This document shows, one piece after another, positions 1 through 8,224 of a stretch of DNA of 44,087 nt. Within the stretch, counting starts at the first letter, position 1. Each line of letters opens with the position of its first letter. The DNA is from Prevotella sp. (GTDB lineage: Bacteria > Bacteroidota > Bacteroidia > Bacteroidales > Bacteroidaceae). The notes under the pieces were generated by a model that saw only the letters and a program-made list of their open reading frames with translations, did no database searches and was not told where the DNA came from. A program made the position numbers and the translations under genes. The DNA is taken from contig JAFUUL010000043.1 in assembly GCA_017483805.1 (NCBI GenBank), positions 1-44,087 of the forward strand. The letters run 5' to 3'.

Positions 1-234
1 ACACCTTTGAAGGCTGGTTTTGCTCTACAAAACTCTTAGATTTCCCATTTTTTGCTATTGCACTTTTTTGTACCGTTCAATTTTGGTGGTATCGTATTTC
101 TGTCTGTGTTTCAGTTGTTTACAAAATACCAAAACACTTCCGCATGAATTCTTCACCGATTAAATTGGGTCAAAACAGACCGAAACAAACCTTAAATCAA
201 AGCGTGTAAAATGCTGTCATACAATCAACTCCGC
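1..234. other. left-edge non-coding stretch
   Basis: AT-rich sequence between the window edge and the stop codon of the glycerate kinase. I see no convincing ORF, RNA gene or terminator hairpin. It is the 3' flank of the kinase and may hold the upstream region of a gene outside the window. Confidence 0.4.
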
Positions 235-1299
235 TTAACCAACCTTATTCCATGTTCTAATGGTATCGGTGATATTTCGTGTGGCCACTTCCTTGCGCAT
301 GGCTTCTTCAAGAGAGATACCGACCGGATTAATACACTCGACATGAGCAAAGCCGGCCTTCTGGAGTTCTTCTTTGTTGCTGATGCGTCCGGCTATCAGA
401 CAGACGGGTACATCGCCTGACTGCTGCAGGATGCCCATGGGTAGTTTGCCCATCAGCGTCTGACGGTCAGCAGAGCCTTCGCCGGTGATGATGAGGTCGG
501 CATCCTTGACGATTTTACGGAAATGGATGGTGTCAAGTAATAACTCGATGCCAGGTCTGCATTCGGCATTTAGGTATTGCAGGAAAGCGTAGCCCAAACC
601 GCCGGCGGCACCGGCGCCCGCTGCCTCAGAACGGTCGTAACCGAAGTGTTTGGCAGAGACTTCCGCGAACTTATGTGCCCGCGCATCCAATTGTTGTAAC
701 ATATCCTTTGTTGCCCCTTTGACCTTTTGTGGCGCGAAAACAAAGGCTGCCCCATTCTCGCCACATAGCGGATTCTTGACATCGGAGGCTATCGTGAAGC
801 GGACATGCTTCAAGTCCTCGATGTCGTCCCAGGTGCCGTTCTTGGCAAATGTGTCTTTGAGTGCCCGAAGCATCCCAATGCCGGCGTCGCTGGTTGCACT
901 GCCACCAAGTCCGACAATGATGTGCTCAGCACCCCTGCGAACGGCATCTGCCACCAACTGACCTGTGCCGTAACTGGTGGCCACCATCGGATTCCGCTCT
1001 TCCTCAGTGAGCAACGTCAGTCCGCTGGCTTGTGCGATTTCTATCACGGCCAGTTTGTCCCGCAGCAGATACTTGCCAGCGACAGGCCGCATCAGCGGAT
1101 CTCGTACCGCCATCTCAACCAACTTCCCACCGATAGCCGCGTAGAAAGCCTCTAAGAAGCCCTCGCCGCCATCGCTGACGGGTACTTGCACTATCTCTGC
1201 ATCCGGCTGACTGCTCCTGATGCCCTCCGCTGCAGCCTGATTCGCCTCTTTGGAGGTCAGGCAACCCTTGAATGAGTCTATCGCAACGACTATCTTCAT
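235..1299 (-). CDS. glycerate kinase (GlxK/GarK family)
   Basis: A 354-residue protein of the type I glycerate kinase family, which phosphorylates D-glycerate with ATP in the cytoplasm to give phosphoglycerate for glycolysis. The N-terminus (MKIVVAIDSFKGCLTS) is the family's typical first strand and loop. The middle shows the Gly-rich signature GLGGSATSDAGIGML, and later residues DLIITGEGSAD match the substrate-binding region. Length is close to the usual 370-380 residues. It lies 134 nt downstream of trpA on the same strand. It has no role in tryptophan synthesis, so it may be read through from the trp operon or have its own promoter in the gap. Family assignment is secure; physiological role is inferred. 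Confidence 0.93.
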   Translation of the reverse strand: MKIVVAIDSFKGCLTSKEANQAAAEGIRSSQPDAEIVQVPVSDGGEGFLEAFYAAIGGKLVEMAVRDPLMRPVAGKYLLRDKLAVIEIAQASGLTLLTEEERNPMVATSYGTGQLVADAVRRGAEHIIVGLGGSATSDAGIGMLRALKDTFAKNGTWDDIEDLKHVRFTIASDVKNPLCGENGAAFVFAPQKVKGATKDMLQQLDARAHKFAEVSAKHFGYDRSEAAGAGAAGGLGYAFLQYLNAECRPGIELLLDTIHFRKIVKDADLIITGEGSADRQTLMGKLPMGILQQSGDVPVCLIAGRISNKEELQKAGFAHVECINPVGISLEEAMRKEVATRNITDTIRTWNKVG

Positions 1300-1373
1300 T
1301 TTTCTTGCTATTGCTATGTAGTATTTCCAACCGTGATATCCTGATGGCCATGAGGCACGAACACGAACTGCTT

Positions 1374-1420
1374 CCGTGGCGCATCTCGAAGGTGCAACCT
1401 TCGCTTAGATTCCAGGCACT
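1374..1420. repeat. intergenic hairpin between trpA and the kinase
   Basis: The 134-nt gap between trpA and the kinase contains a perfect 7-bp inverted repeat, CGAAGGT, with a 3-nt loop (about 1387-1403), embedded in a GC-richer stretch. There is no T-tract, so it does not look like an intrinsic terminator. It may be an intergenic repeat element or an mRNA-processing hairpin. Its loop and flanks do not match the hairpin family described elsewhere in this window. Confidence 0.45.
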
Positions 1421-1433
1421 TCGTTGAGAGATG

Positions 1434-2210
1434 TCAGTTGGCCAGGGCTTCGAAGAGGCGGTCGAGGGCGCGGTCGGCATCTTGCTCCTGGTCGAGCAGG
1501 GTGACGAACTTCGAGCCGATGATGGCACCGGCGGCGTTGGCCTGGGCCGATTCGAGGGTCTGGCGGTTGCTGATGCCGAAGCCGATCATGCGGGGATTGC
1601 GCAGGTTCATGGCGTTGATACGGCGGAAGTATGCCTGCTTCTGCTCGTCGAACGACTGTTGGGCACCTGTAGTGGCGGCAGAAGACACCATATAGATAAA
1701 GCCCTCGGTGTGCTCGTCGATGAAGCGGATGCGCTCTTCTGAGGTCTCGGGGGTGATGAGCATGATGACGCGCAGGTCGTAGCGGTCGGCCACGGGCTTG
1801 ATGTCCTCAAGGTAGTCCTTGAAGGGCAGGTCGGGGATGATCATGCCGCTGACGCCGGCTTCGACGCACGACTGGCAGAAGTGCTCGATGCCGTACTGCA
1901 TGATTGGATTCAGATATCCCATAAGGAGCAGTGGGATAGATACTTCCGTCTTGATGCTCTTGAGTTGATTGAAGAGCGTCTGAAGCGTCATGCCGTTCTT
2001 CAGAGACTTGGTGGCGGCATCCTGGATGACGGGGCCGTCGGCCATGGGGTCACTGAAGGGGATGCCCACTTCTATCATGTCGATGCCCCGCCGCTGAAGG
2101 GTCAGGATGACCTGGCCCGTGCTGTCGAGGGTGGGGGTGCCGGCACAGAAATAAAGTGACAGGAGTTTGCGGTCGCTGCTGTTGCTGAATAGTTGGGAGA
2201 TAGCGTTCAT
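1434..2210 (-). CDS. trpA: tryptophan synthase alpha subunit
   Basis: A 258-residue TIM-barrel enzyme that cleaves indole-3-glycerol phosphate to indole and glyceraldehyde-3-phosphate; indole is channelled to TrpB. The catalytic Glu region is seen in [20 protein letters not shown], which also has the Asp-bearing signature, followed by [13 protein letters not shown] and the phosphate-binding GFGISNRQT. Length is normal. Its ATG overlaps the trpF stop by 4 nt (ATGA), so translation is probably coupled. It is the last trp gene of the operon. Confidence 0.97.
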   Translation of the reverse strand: MNAISQLFSNSSDRKLLSLYFCAGTPTLDSTGQVILTLQRRGIDMIEVGIPFSDPMADGPVIQDAATKSLKNGMTLQTLFNQLKSIKTEVSIPLLLMGYLNPIMQYGIEHFCQSCVEAGVSGMIIPDLPFKDYLEDIKPVADRYDLRVIMLITPETSEERIRFIDEHTEGFIYMVSSAATTGAQQSFDEQKQAYFRRINAMNLRNPRMIGFGISNRQTLESAQANAAGAIIGSKFVTLLDQEQDADRALDRLFEALAN

Positions 2211-2983
2211 AGTTTACTTAAAAATTGCTTGATTTCGTCAATGTTTTTCATCCCTGGCTCGGTTTCGAAACGGCTGTTCAGGTCGATGCCCATGAACTGG
2301 GGATGATGGAATGATTTGATACGCTCGGCGTCTTCGGGGCCGATGCCGCCACTCAAGAGGAAGGGCTTGGAGCCTTGGTAGGCTGAAAGGACGCTCCAGT
2401 TGAACTGCTGGCCGCTGCCGCCGACGGAGGGGGACTGGGTGTCGAAGACGAAGGCGTCGACGCAGGATTCATAGGGGGCGGTGAGGGTTGCGATGGAGGT
2501 TGCGATGGAGGTTGCGATGGTATCGCAACATACGGAACTGGTGGTGTCGCAGCATACGGAACTGGTGGTGTCGCAGCATACGGAACTGGCGGTGTCGCAG
2601 CATACGGAACTGGCGGGGATGGAGAGGGCCTTCCAGATCTGGATGCCAGGATGGAGGTCTGGGTCGAGCGTGGCGCGCAGGTTGCGGATCATGGTGGGCG
2701 TCTCGTGGCCGTGCAACTGGATCACGTCGAGGCCGAAGTTGACCACGCGGGTGATGATGCTCTGGGGCATCTCGTCGACAAAGACGCCGACACGCTGGAA
2801 TGACGTATTGCGGGTGGAGTATTGAGAATTTGCGCGGTCGGGGATGATGCCGGCGTGGGTGGGGCGCATGGTGACATAGCGGGGCGACTTGTTCCAGAAG
2901 ATGAAACCGATGTAGTCGACGCCCAGTTCACTGACCTGGCGGATGTTCTCGCCGTCGCGCATGCCGCATACTTTTATCTTCAT
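2207..2983 (-). CDS. trpF: phosphoribosylanthranilate isomerase with a repeat insertion
   Basis: TrpF performs the Amadori rearrangement of phosphoribosylanthranilate. The N-terminal [14 protein letters not shown] carries the catalytic Cys, and [21 protein letters not shown] with [11 protein letters not shown] carry the acid and phosphate-binding regions. At 258 residues it is longer than the usual 205-220. The excess is one block after WKALSIPA: four copies of an eight-residue unit SSVCCDT(A/T/I) followed by [11 protein letters not shown]. Homology resumes at [10 protein letters not shown]. All flanking core motifs are intact, so the enzyme may be functional with a surface loop added. It overlaps trpC and trpA by 4 nt at each end. 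The insertion is encoded by the repeats at 2487-2610. Confidence 0.93.
   Translation of the reverse strand: MKIKVCGMRDGENIRQVSELGVDYIGFIFWNKSPRYVTMRPTHAGIIPDRANSQYSTRNTSFQRVGVFVDEMPQSIITRVVNFGLDVIQLHGHETPTMIRNLRATLDPDLHPGIQIWKALSIPASSVCCDTASSVCCDTTSSVCCDTTSSVCCDTIATSIATSIATLTAPYESCVDAFVFDTQSPSVGGSGQQFNWSVLSAYQGSKPFLLSGGIGPEDAERIKSFHHPQFMGIDLNSRFETEPGMKNIDEIKQFLSKL
2487..2610 (+). repeat. tandem repeats inside trpF
   Basis: On the + strand this holds two 12-nt units (GTTGCGATGGAG, 2487-2510), then a complete hairpin element (2511-2538), then three 24-nt units (2539-2562, 2563-2586, 2587-2610). Each 24-nt unit ends in GTCGCAGC plus ATACGGAAC, that is, a right arm and tail without a matching left arm. 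All unit lengths are multiples of three, so the trpF frame is kept. The left part looks like expansion of the hairpin's left arm and the right part like expansion of its right arm and tail. Confidence 0.9.
2511..2538 (+). repeat. hairpin repeat family 1, copy in trpF
   Basis: Left arm GTTGCGAT (2511-2518), loop GGT, perfectly complementary right arm (2522-2529), then tail ATACGGAAC (2530-2538). It lies antisense to trpF. Same architecture as the copies at 23538, 26962, 27949, 31024 and 43558. Confidence 0.88.
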
Positions 2984-3717
2984 ATCTTTGCTATAAAATC
3001 TTTGAGTGCCAGCCCGGGTTGAGGCTCCTTCATGAAGGTCTCTCCGATGAGGAAACCGCAGAAGCCGACACTCCTTAATTCGTTGATTACCTGCGGATTT
3101 GATATTCCGCTTTCACTTACTTTTACAGCCTCCTTTGGCAACCGCTCGGCCAGCCGGAAGGAGGTCTCGACATCGGTCACGAACGAGCCCAGGTGACGGT
3201 TGTTGATGCCGCAGAGGTCGGGCTCCAGTTCGGCATATTCCAGTTCGCGCTCGTCGTGCATCTCGAGGAGCACCTCGAGGCCAAGGTCGTGGGCCAGCGA
3301 CATGAGCGCACGACAGCGCTCCTTGGACAGGCAGGCGGCGATGAGCAGCACGGCGGAGGCACCACAGAGGGCGGCCTCGTAGACCTGCATCTCGTCGATG
3401 ACGAAGTTCTTGTAGAGGATGGGGATGGTCACGCCCGACTGCCGTGCCTCGATGATGAAGCGGTCGTGCCCACCGAAGTAGTGCTTGTCGGTGAGGATGC
3501 TCAGGGCGGCGGCTCCGTTCTGCTGGTAGGCAAGGGGAATCTGGTCGGGGCGGCCATCCTCCTTGATCCAGCCCTTGGAGGGCGAGCGGCGCTTGAACTC
3601 GGCAATGATGCCCGTGGGGCTGTCGAGCAGGGCCTGGCGCAGGGAGGGCTTTTTCTGCTTCATCCGCGCCAGTTCCTCGTGCTTGGTGGCGACTATTTGT
3701 TGTAGGATGTCGTTCAT
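2980..3717 (-). CDS. trpC: indole-3-glycerol phosphate synthase
   Basis: A 245-residue TIM-barrel enzyme closing the indole ring in the fourth step of tryptophan synthesis. Diagnostic motifs are IAEFKRRSPSKGWI (substrate-binding Glu and Lys), ALSILTDKHYFGG, ILYKNFVIDEMQVYEA (catalytic Lys), GINNRHLGSF and KVSESGISNPQ. Length is normal for a monofunctional TrpC. It sits 25 nt after trpD and overlaps trpF by 4 nt. Confidence 0.97.
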   Translation of the reverse strand: MNDILQQIVATKHEELARMKQKKPSLRQALLDSPTGIIAEFKRRSPSKGWIKEDGRPDQIPLAYQQNGAAALSILTDKHYFGGHDRFIIEARQSGVTIPILYKNFVIDEMQVYEAALCGASAVLLIAACLSKERCRALMSLAHDLGLEVLLEMHDERELEYAELEPDLCGINNRHLGSFVTDVETSFRLAERLPKEAVKVSESGISNPQVINELRSVGFCGFLIGETFMKEPQPGLALKDFIAKI

Positions 3718-3742
3718 TTTTCGTTATCTCGTTATCACGTTA

Positions 3743-4756
3743 TTACGAATTCAGTTCCACGAATTTCTTAAACGTGCGGAGGGCGGCACCGCTGTCGATG
3801 CTCTCGCGGGCGATGGCGATACACTCCTCAATGGACTTCTGACCGCGCTCGAGGACCTGGATGGCGAAGGCGGCGTTGGCCAACACGATGTTCTTCTGGG
3901 CGGGCAGGGCGCGGTTCTCCAGCACGGCGTCGAATATCTGCTTGGCCTCTTCCTCGGTGGCTCCGCCCCTGAGTTCCTCGGGCTTGGCGGGGCTAAAGCC
4001 CAGGTCGGCCGGTGAGAAGATGCGCTCATAGTTGTTGGTTGTCACCTTGAAGTCGCCCGTCAGCGAGATCTCATCGTAGCCGTCGATGGAGTTGACGATG
4101 CCGTAGTCGATGCCGATCTTCTGATAGACATTCGAGTAGAGGCGCATCTGGTCGAGGTTGGCCACGCCGAGCAACTGGCACTGCGGCTGCGAGGGGTTGA
4201 CGATGGGGCCGAGCAGATTGAAGAACGTGGGGAAGGGCAGGGCCTTGCGGATGGGGCCCACAAACTTCATGGCGCGGGCGAAGAGTTGGGCGTGCAGATA
4301 GACGATGCCCACCTCGTTGATGCAGCGGTTCAACTGGTCGATGTCGTCAGTGAACTTCACGCCGTGGTTGGCAATCACGTTGGAGGCGCCGCTGACCGAC
4401 GTGGCCGAGTAGTTGCCGTGCTTGGCCACCTTGTAGCCGGCGCCGGCGATGACGAAACATGACGTGGTGGAAATATTAAAGGTGTTCTTGCGGTCGCCGC
4501 CGGTGCCAACGACATCGATGTAGCGGTCGCAGTCGAGGGGCACAGGCACGCCGGTCTCCAGGATGCCGTCGCGGAAGCCCAGCAGTTCGTCGACGGTGAT
4601 GCCTCGCATCTGCAGGCCCGTCAGCAGGGCTGTGATTTGTTCGGTGGGATATTCGCTCTGGGTGATGCCCACCAGTATGTTCTTAGTCTCTTCACGAGAG
4701 AGTTCCTCGTGGTTCAGCATCCTGTTCAGGATGTCTTTCATTGTCTGTTGTGCCAT
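3743..4756 (-). CDS. trpD: anthranilate phosphoribosyltransferase
   Basis: A 337-residue enzyme transferring phosphoribose from PRPP to anthranilate. The Gly-rich PRPP site appears as DVVGTGGDRKNTFNIST, followed by KHGNYSATSVSGASNV and RPIRKALPFPTFFNLLGPIVNP-type residues of the anthranilate site. Length matches the stand-alone enzyme. An alternative start five codons downstream (MKDIL) is equally plausible; the first ATG is kept. Thirty-eight nt follow the trpG stop. Confidence 0.97.
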   Translation of the reverse strand: MAQQTMKDILNRMLNHEELSREETKNILVGITQSEYPTEQITALLTGLQMRGITVDELLGFRDGILETGVPVPLDCDRYIDVVGTGGDRKNTFNISTTSCFVIAGAGYKVAKHGNYSATSVSGASNVIANHGVKFTDDIDQLNRCINEVGIVYLHAQLFARAMKFVGPIRKALPFPTFFNLLGPIVNPSQPQCQLLGVANLDQMRLYSNVYQKIGIDYGIVNSIDGYDEISLTGDFKVTTNNYERIFSPADLGFSPAKPEELRGGATEEEAKQIFDAVLENRALPAQKNIVLANAAFAIQVLERGQKSIEECIAIARESIDSGAALRTFKKFVELNS

Positions 4757-4794
4757 ATTGATTTGTCTTTTTCAGTTTTCTGGATGATCAGGAT

Positions 4795-5358
4795 TTATAG
4801 GTAGAGCCAGTTCTGCAGCATCTTGCGGCCGTCGGGCGTGAGCACGCTCTCGGGGTGGAACTGGATGCCGCGCACGTTGAGCGTCTTGTGGCGCAGGGCC
4901 ATGATCTGGCCCTCGTCGCTCTCGGCAGTGATCTCAAGGCAGTCGGGGAAGCCTTCTTTCGATACGACCCACGAGTGGTAGCGGCCGACGGTGATGTCGG
5001 CGGGGATGCCAGAGAAGATGGGGTCGTCGCTCGTGATGTGGCAGGGCGTGGCCACGCCGTGGAACACGTCGCTCAGGTTCTCCAGGCGCCCACCGAAGGC
5101 CTCGCCGATGGCCTGATGGCCCAGGCAGACGCCGAGGATGGGCTTGCGTCCGGCATACTGGCGGATGACGTCGAGCAGAAGGCCTGCCTCTGAAGGAATG
5201 CCAGGGCCTGGCGAGAGGATGATTTTGTCGTAGGCCACAAGATCCTCGAGTTGGAACTGGTCGTTGCGGAGGACGGTGACCTGGGTGCCCAGTTCCTTCA
5301 CTAAATGACTCAGGTTGTAGGTGAATGAGTCGTAATTGTCGATGATGACTATTTTCAT
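4795..5358 (-). CDS. trpG: anthranilate synthase, glutamine amidotransferase subunit
   Basis: A 187-residue class I amidotransferase supplying ammonia to TrpE. It begins MKIVIIDNYDSFTYNL. The nucleophile Cys lies in PILGVCLGHQAIGEAFGG, and the His/Glu pair in IQFHPESVLT. The frame stays open upstream, but the true start is the ATG at 5358, where homology starts and which overlaps the trpE stop as ATGA. This implies coupled translation of the two subunits. Confidence 0.96.
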   Translation of the reverse strand: MKIVIIDNYDSFTYNLSHLVKELGTQVTVLRNDQFQLEDLVAYDKIILSPGPGIPSEAGLLLDVIRQYAGRKPILGVCLGHQAIGEAFGGRLENLSDVFHGVATPCHITSDDPIFSGIPADITVGRYHSWVVSKEGFPDCLEITAESDEGQIMALRHKTLNVRGIQFHPESVLTPDGRKMLQNWLYL

Positions 5359-6746
5359 AATTCTGCTGCGATGGTTATGGCGCGACGGAGGGCGCCCAGT
5401 TTGTTGTTCACTTCCTGTAGTTCGTAGTCCTCGTTGCTCTTGGCCACGATGCCGCCGCCGGCCTGGAACCACAGTTCGCCGTTGCGCGAGACGAAGGTGC
5501 GGATGGTGATGGCCTGATTGAGCGAGCGGTCGAAGCCGATGAAGCCGATGCAGCCGCCGTAGGCACCGCGGTTGTGCGGCTCGTACTCAGAGATGAGTTG
5601 CATGGCGCGCACCTTGGGGGCACCGGAGAGGGTGCCAGCGGGGAAGGTGTCGATAAAAGCCTTGATTAGATCGGCATCGGCATCGAGTTCGCCGGAGACG
5701 CGGCTGACCAGATGGACCACGTGGCTGTAGTACTGGATGTCCTTGTAGTACTCCACCTTCACGTTGTGGCAATTGCGCGAGAGGTCGTTGCGGGCCAAGT
5801 CAACCAGCATCACGTGCTCAGCGTTCTCCTTGGGGTCGTTGCGCAGGAACTCGGCAGCCCGTCTGTCGGCCTCGGCGTCGCCCGTGCGCTTCGTCGTGCC
5901 AGCGATGGGGTCGATGTAGGCGCGGCGGCCCTCTATCCGGCAGTGCGTCTCGGGCGAGGAGCCGAAGATGCGGAAGCCGCCGAAGTCGAAGTAGAAGAGG
6001 TAGGGCGAGGGGTTGATGCTGCGCAGGGCGCGGTAGAGTTTGAAGTCGTCGCCCTCGTAGCGCTGGATGAAGCGGCGGGAGAGCACGATCTGGAAGACAT
6101 CGCCACGCAGGCAGTGCTGGATGCCGCGGCGGATGTTGGCCTTGTGCTCCTCGTCGGTCAGCGTGGAGCGCACGTCGCCCACGGGCTGGAACTGGTAGGC
6201 CTGGACATTAGCGCGGTTCATGGCACGGAATATGTCGCCGATGGCACTGTCGTCGCCCAGCGACACAACGGTCAGTTGGTTGTTGAAATGGTCGAAGACA
6301 ATGATGTCGCGATAGAAAATGTAGAGCATGTCGGGGGCATCGTTCTTCTCTTGAGTCTCGTCCTTGACGGGGATATCCTCGAAGTAGCGGACGGCATTGA
6401 ACGACGTGTAACCATATAGTCCACAGTATTTTGCGTTGTCTCCGCTAATGCTGAACTTCGATAAAAACTCGTTGATCGCATGGTCGCTCCGATAGGTCTT
6501 GCTGACGGCATGGGTGGTCTTGGTGCCATCGGGATAATGGCAGATGGCCTCGCCGTGGGAGATGGCAACCGAGGCTATCGGGTTGATGCCAATGAACGAG
6601 CGCGAGTTGTTCTGGTCGTGGTAGTCGCTGCTCTCCATCAGCGCACTCTGAGGGTAGATGTCGCGCAGCCGCATATAGACACCCACCGGCGTGTAGAGGT
6701 CGGCCAGGATGGTGCGACTACTGGTGGTATAGTTAAAAGTTTCCAT
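5355..6746 (-). CDS. trpE: anthranilate synthase component I
   Basis: A 463-residue chorismate-using enzyme making anthranilate with TrpG. Motifs include GDVFQIVLSRRF, PSPYLFYFDF, GSSPETHCRIEGRRAYIDPIAGT, ENAEHVMLVDLARNDL and the C-terminal GTLSGAPKVRAMQLI and AGGGIVAKSNEDYE. The PSPY element is the region that contacts the feedback inhibitor tryptophan in characterised TrpE proteins. Its start overlaps the trpB stop by 14 nt. Confidence 0.97.
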   Translation of the reverse strand: METFNYTTSSRTILADLYTPVGVYMRLRDIYPQSALMESSDYHDQNNSRSFIGINPIASVAISHGEAICHYPDGTKTTHAVSKTYRSDHAINEFLSKFSISGDNAKYCGLYGYTSFNAVRYFEDIPVKDETQEKNDAPDMLYIFYRDIIVFDHFNNQLTVVSLGDDSAIGDIFRAMNRANVQAYQFQPVGDVRSTLTDEEHKANIRRGIQHCLRGDVFQIVLSRRFIQRYEGDDFKLYRALRSINPSPYLFYFDFGGFRIFGSSPETHCRIEGRRAYIDPIAGTTKRTGDAEADRRAAEFLRNDPKENAEHVMLVDLARNDLSRNCHNVKVEYYKDIQYYSHVVHLVSRVSGELDADADLIKAFIDTFPAGTLSGAPKVRAMQLISEYEPHNRGAYGGCIGFIGFDRSLNQAITIRTFVSRNGELWFQAGGGIVAKSNEDYELQEVNNKLGALRRAITIAAEL

Positions 6747-7935
6747 ATTCTCCTGCTAAGTCTTTGTTGTTCAGATAGGTTTCTACATCCTTGTCGCCAC
6801 GTCCGCTGACGGTGAGCACCACCACGTCGCTGGGCTGGAACGACATCTTGTCGAGGGCGGCGATGGCGTGGGCACTCTCCAGTGCGGGGATGATGCCCTC
6901 CAGGCGCGTCAGTTCGTAGGCAGCGCGGATGGCCTCGTCGTCGTTGACGCTGTAGACCGTGGCGCGATGCTGGGTGGCCAGATTGGCATGCATGGGGCCG
7001 ATGCCCGGATAGTCGAGACCGGCAGAGATGCTCTCGGCCTCGATGATCTGACCGTCGGGCGTTTGCATGACCAGCGTCTTCGAACCGTGGAGGATGCCCA
7101 GTCGGCCAGCATGGATGGTGGCTGCCGTATGGCCTGTGTCGGCTCCCTTGCCGCCAGCCTCGGCCAGCACGATTTTGACGCGAGTGTCGTCGATATAGTG
7201 GTAGATGGTGCCGGCGGCATTGCTGCCTCCGCCCACGCAGGCCATCAGGTAGTCGGGGTAGTCGCGCCCGATTTTCTCCTGCAGTTGGGCCTTAATCTCC
7301 TCGGAGATGATGCTCTGAAGGCGGGCCACCATGTCAGGGTAGGGGTGAGGGCCCACCGTGCTGCCTATGATATAGAAGGTGTCGCTGGGGTGGCAGCACC
7401 AGTCGCGGATGGCCTCGTTGGTGGCGTCCTTCAGCGTCCAGTTGCCCGTCTTCACCGGTCGTACCTCGGCGCCCAGCATCTTCATGCGCTCTACGTTGAC
7501 ATGCTGGCGCTCCACGTCGAGTGCCCCCTGATAGACCACACAGGGCATATCCATCAGCGCGCATACCGTGGCTGTGGCCACGCCGTGCTGGCCGGCGCCC
7601 GTCTCGGCGATGATGCGCTTCTTGCCCATCTTCTTGGCCAGCAGAATCTGGCCGATGGTGTTGTTGATCTTGTGGGCTCCTGTGTGGTTCAGGTCTTCGC
7701 GCTTCAGGTAAAGGCGACAGCCATACTTCTCGCTCATCCGCTTGGCCAGATAGAGTGGGGAGGGGCGGCCCACATAGTCGCGCAGCAACTCCATGTACTC
7801 CTGCTTGAACTCGTCAGACTCCAAGATGGGCAGATACTGCTCCTGCAGGTTCTTCACTGTGGCGTAGAGAATCTCAGGCACATAGGCGCCTCCAAACTCT
7901 CCGTAAAATCCTCGTTCGTCAACTAAATAACTCAT
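6733..7935 (-). CDS. trpB: tryptophan synthase beta subunit
   Basis: A 400-residue PLP enzyme joining indole and serine. The PLP lysine is in LNHTGAHKINN (around residue 90), and ETGAGQHGVATA and CVGGGSNAAG are the cofactor phosphate loops. The frame can be extended ten codons upstream, but homology begins at MSYLVDERGFYGEFGGAYVPE, so 7935 is preferred. It is the first structural gene of the operon, in the trpBEGDCFA order typical of Bacteroidetes, directly behind the attenuator. Confidence 0.96.
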   Translation of the reverse strand: MSYLVDERGFYGEFGGAYVPEILYATVKNLQEQYLPILESDEFKQEYMELLRDYVGRPSPLYLAKRMSEKYGCRLYLKREDLNHTGAHKINNTIGQILLAKKMGKKRIIAETGAGQHGVATATVCALMDMPCVVYQGALDVERQHVNVERMKMLGAEVRPVKTGNWTLKDATNEAIRDWCCHPSDTFYIIGSTVGPHPYPDMVARLQSIISEEIKAQLQEKIGRDYPDYLMACVGGGSNAAGTIYHYIDDTRVKIVLAEAGGKGADTGHTAATIHAGRLGILHGSKTLVMQTPDGQIIEAESISAGLDYPGIGPMHANLATQHRATVYSVNDDEAIRAAYELTRLEGIIPALESAHAIAALDKMSFQPSDVVVLTVSGRGDKDVETYLNNKDLAGEYGNF

Positions 7936-7960
7936 ATATTTTTTAATTTGTGTTGATACC

Positions 7961-7998
7961 TTCAAAAAGAAAAGACTCGCCGTGATTCCCGACGAGCC
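7961..7998 (-). terminator. trp attenuator hairpin
   Basis: In the leader RNA a 9-bp stem (GGCTCGTCG at 7998-7990 with CGGCGAGTC at 7982-7974, two G-U pairs) is followed by TTTTCTTTTT, an intrinsic terminator ahead of trpB. An upstream leader segment GCCGTG (8029-8024) is exactly complementary to CACGGC (7984-7979), overlapping the terminator's 3' arm, and could form an antiterminator. Together with the Trp-rich leader peptide this is a classical attenuation layout. Confidence 0.85.
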
Positions 7999-8046
7999 TT
8001 TCTATGTTTTCTGTTCCTACATACACGGCTTGCACCCTCACGACTT

Positions 8047-8094
8047 TTAGAATCTTGAGTTGCGCCACCACCATGCGTTGAACAATGTTTTCAT
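8047..8094 (-). CDS. trpL: trp operon leader peptide
   Basis: A 15-codon ORF reading MKTLFNAWWWRNSRF, with three consecutive Trp codons. It lies about 27 nt after the predicted transcription start and about 50 nt before the attenuator terminator. In attenuation systems, ribosome stalling at Trp codons under tryptophan starvation favours the antiterminator. Position, codon content and the downstream terminator together make this a confident call despite its size. Confidence 0.88.
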   Translation of the reverse strand: MKTLFNAWWWRNSRF

Positions 8095-8127
8095 ATTCTT
8101 TTTTCGCTTATTTGTTCGTTTCGGCTG

Positions 8128-8159
8128 CAAAAGTACGCATATTTCTTCTAATCTGCAAA
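8128..8159 (-). promoter_or_regulatory. trp operon promoter
   Basis: Leftward promoter with -33 TTTG (8159-8156), a 20-nt spacer and -7 TACTTTTG (8135-8128), an exact match to the Bacteroidetes pattern TTTG/TAnnTTTG. It faces away from the lipoprotein promoter and sits just upstream of the leader peptide. Confidence 0.85.
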
Positions 8160-8198
8160 CTTTTTGCAAACTTTTTTAGGGAAATCAAAACTTTTTTG

Positions 8199-8206
8199 TA
8201 ATTTTG
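8199..8206 (+). promoter_or_regulatory. lipoprotein gene -7 box
   Basis: TAATTTTG fits the Bacteroidetes -7 consensus TAnnTTTG; the -33 region is T-rich but not an exact TTTG. The start codon at 8225 lies about 19 nt downstream, giving a short leader. This also argues against the upstream in-frame ATG at 8204, which overlaps the box. Confidence 0.6.
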
Positions 8207-8224
8207 CACAAAATTAAAGAATAC

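Noticed and set aside
2487-2610. CRISPR-like short repeats
   Set aside because: The units are contiguous, without unique spacers, and keep the trpF frame; there are no cas genes.
4795-5472. A longer TrpG with a 38-residue basic N-terminal extension
   Set aside because: The extension lies inside trpE in another frame; homology and the ATGA overlap place the start at 5358.
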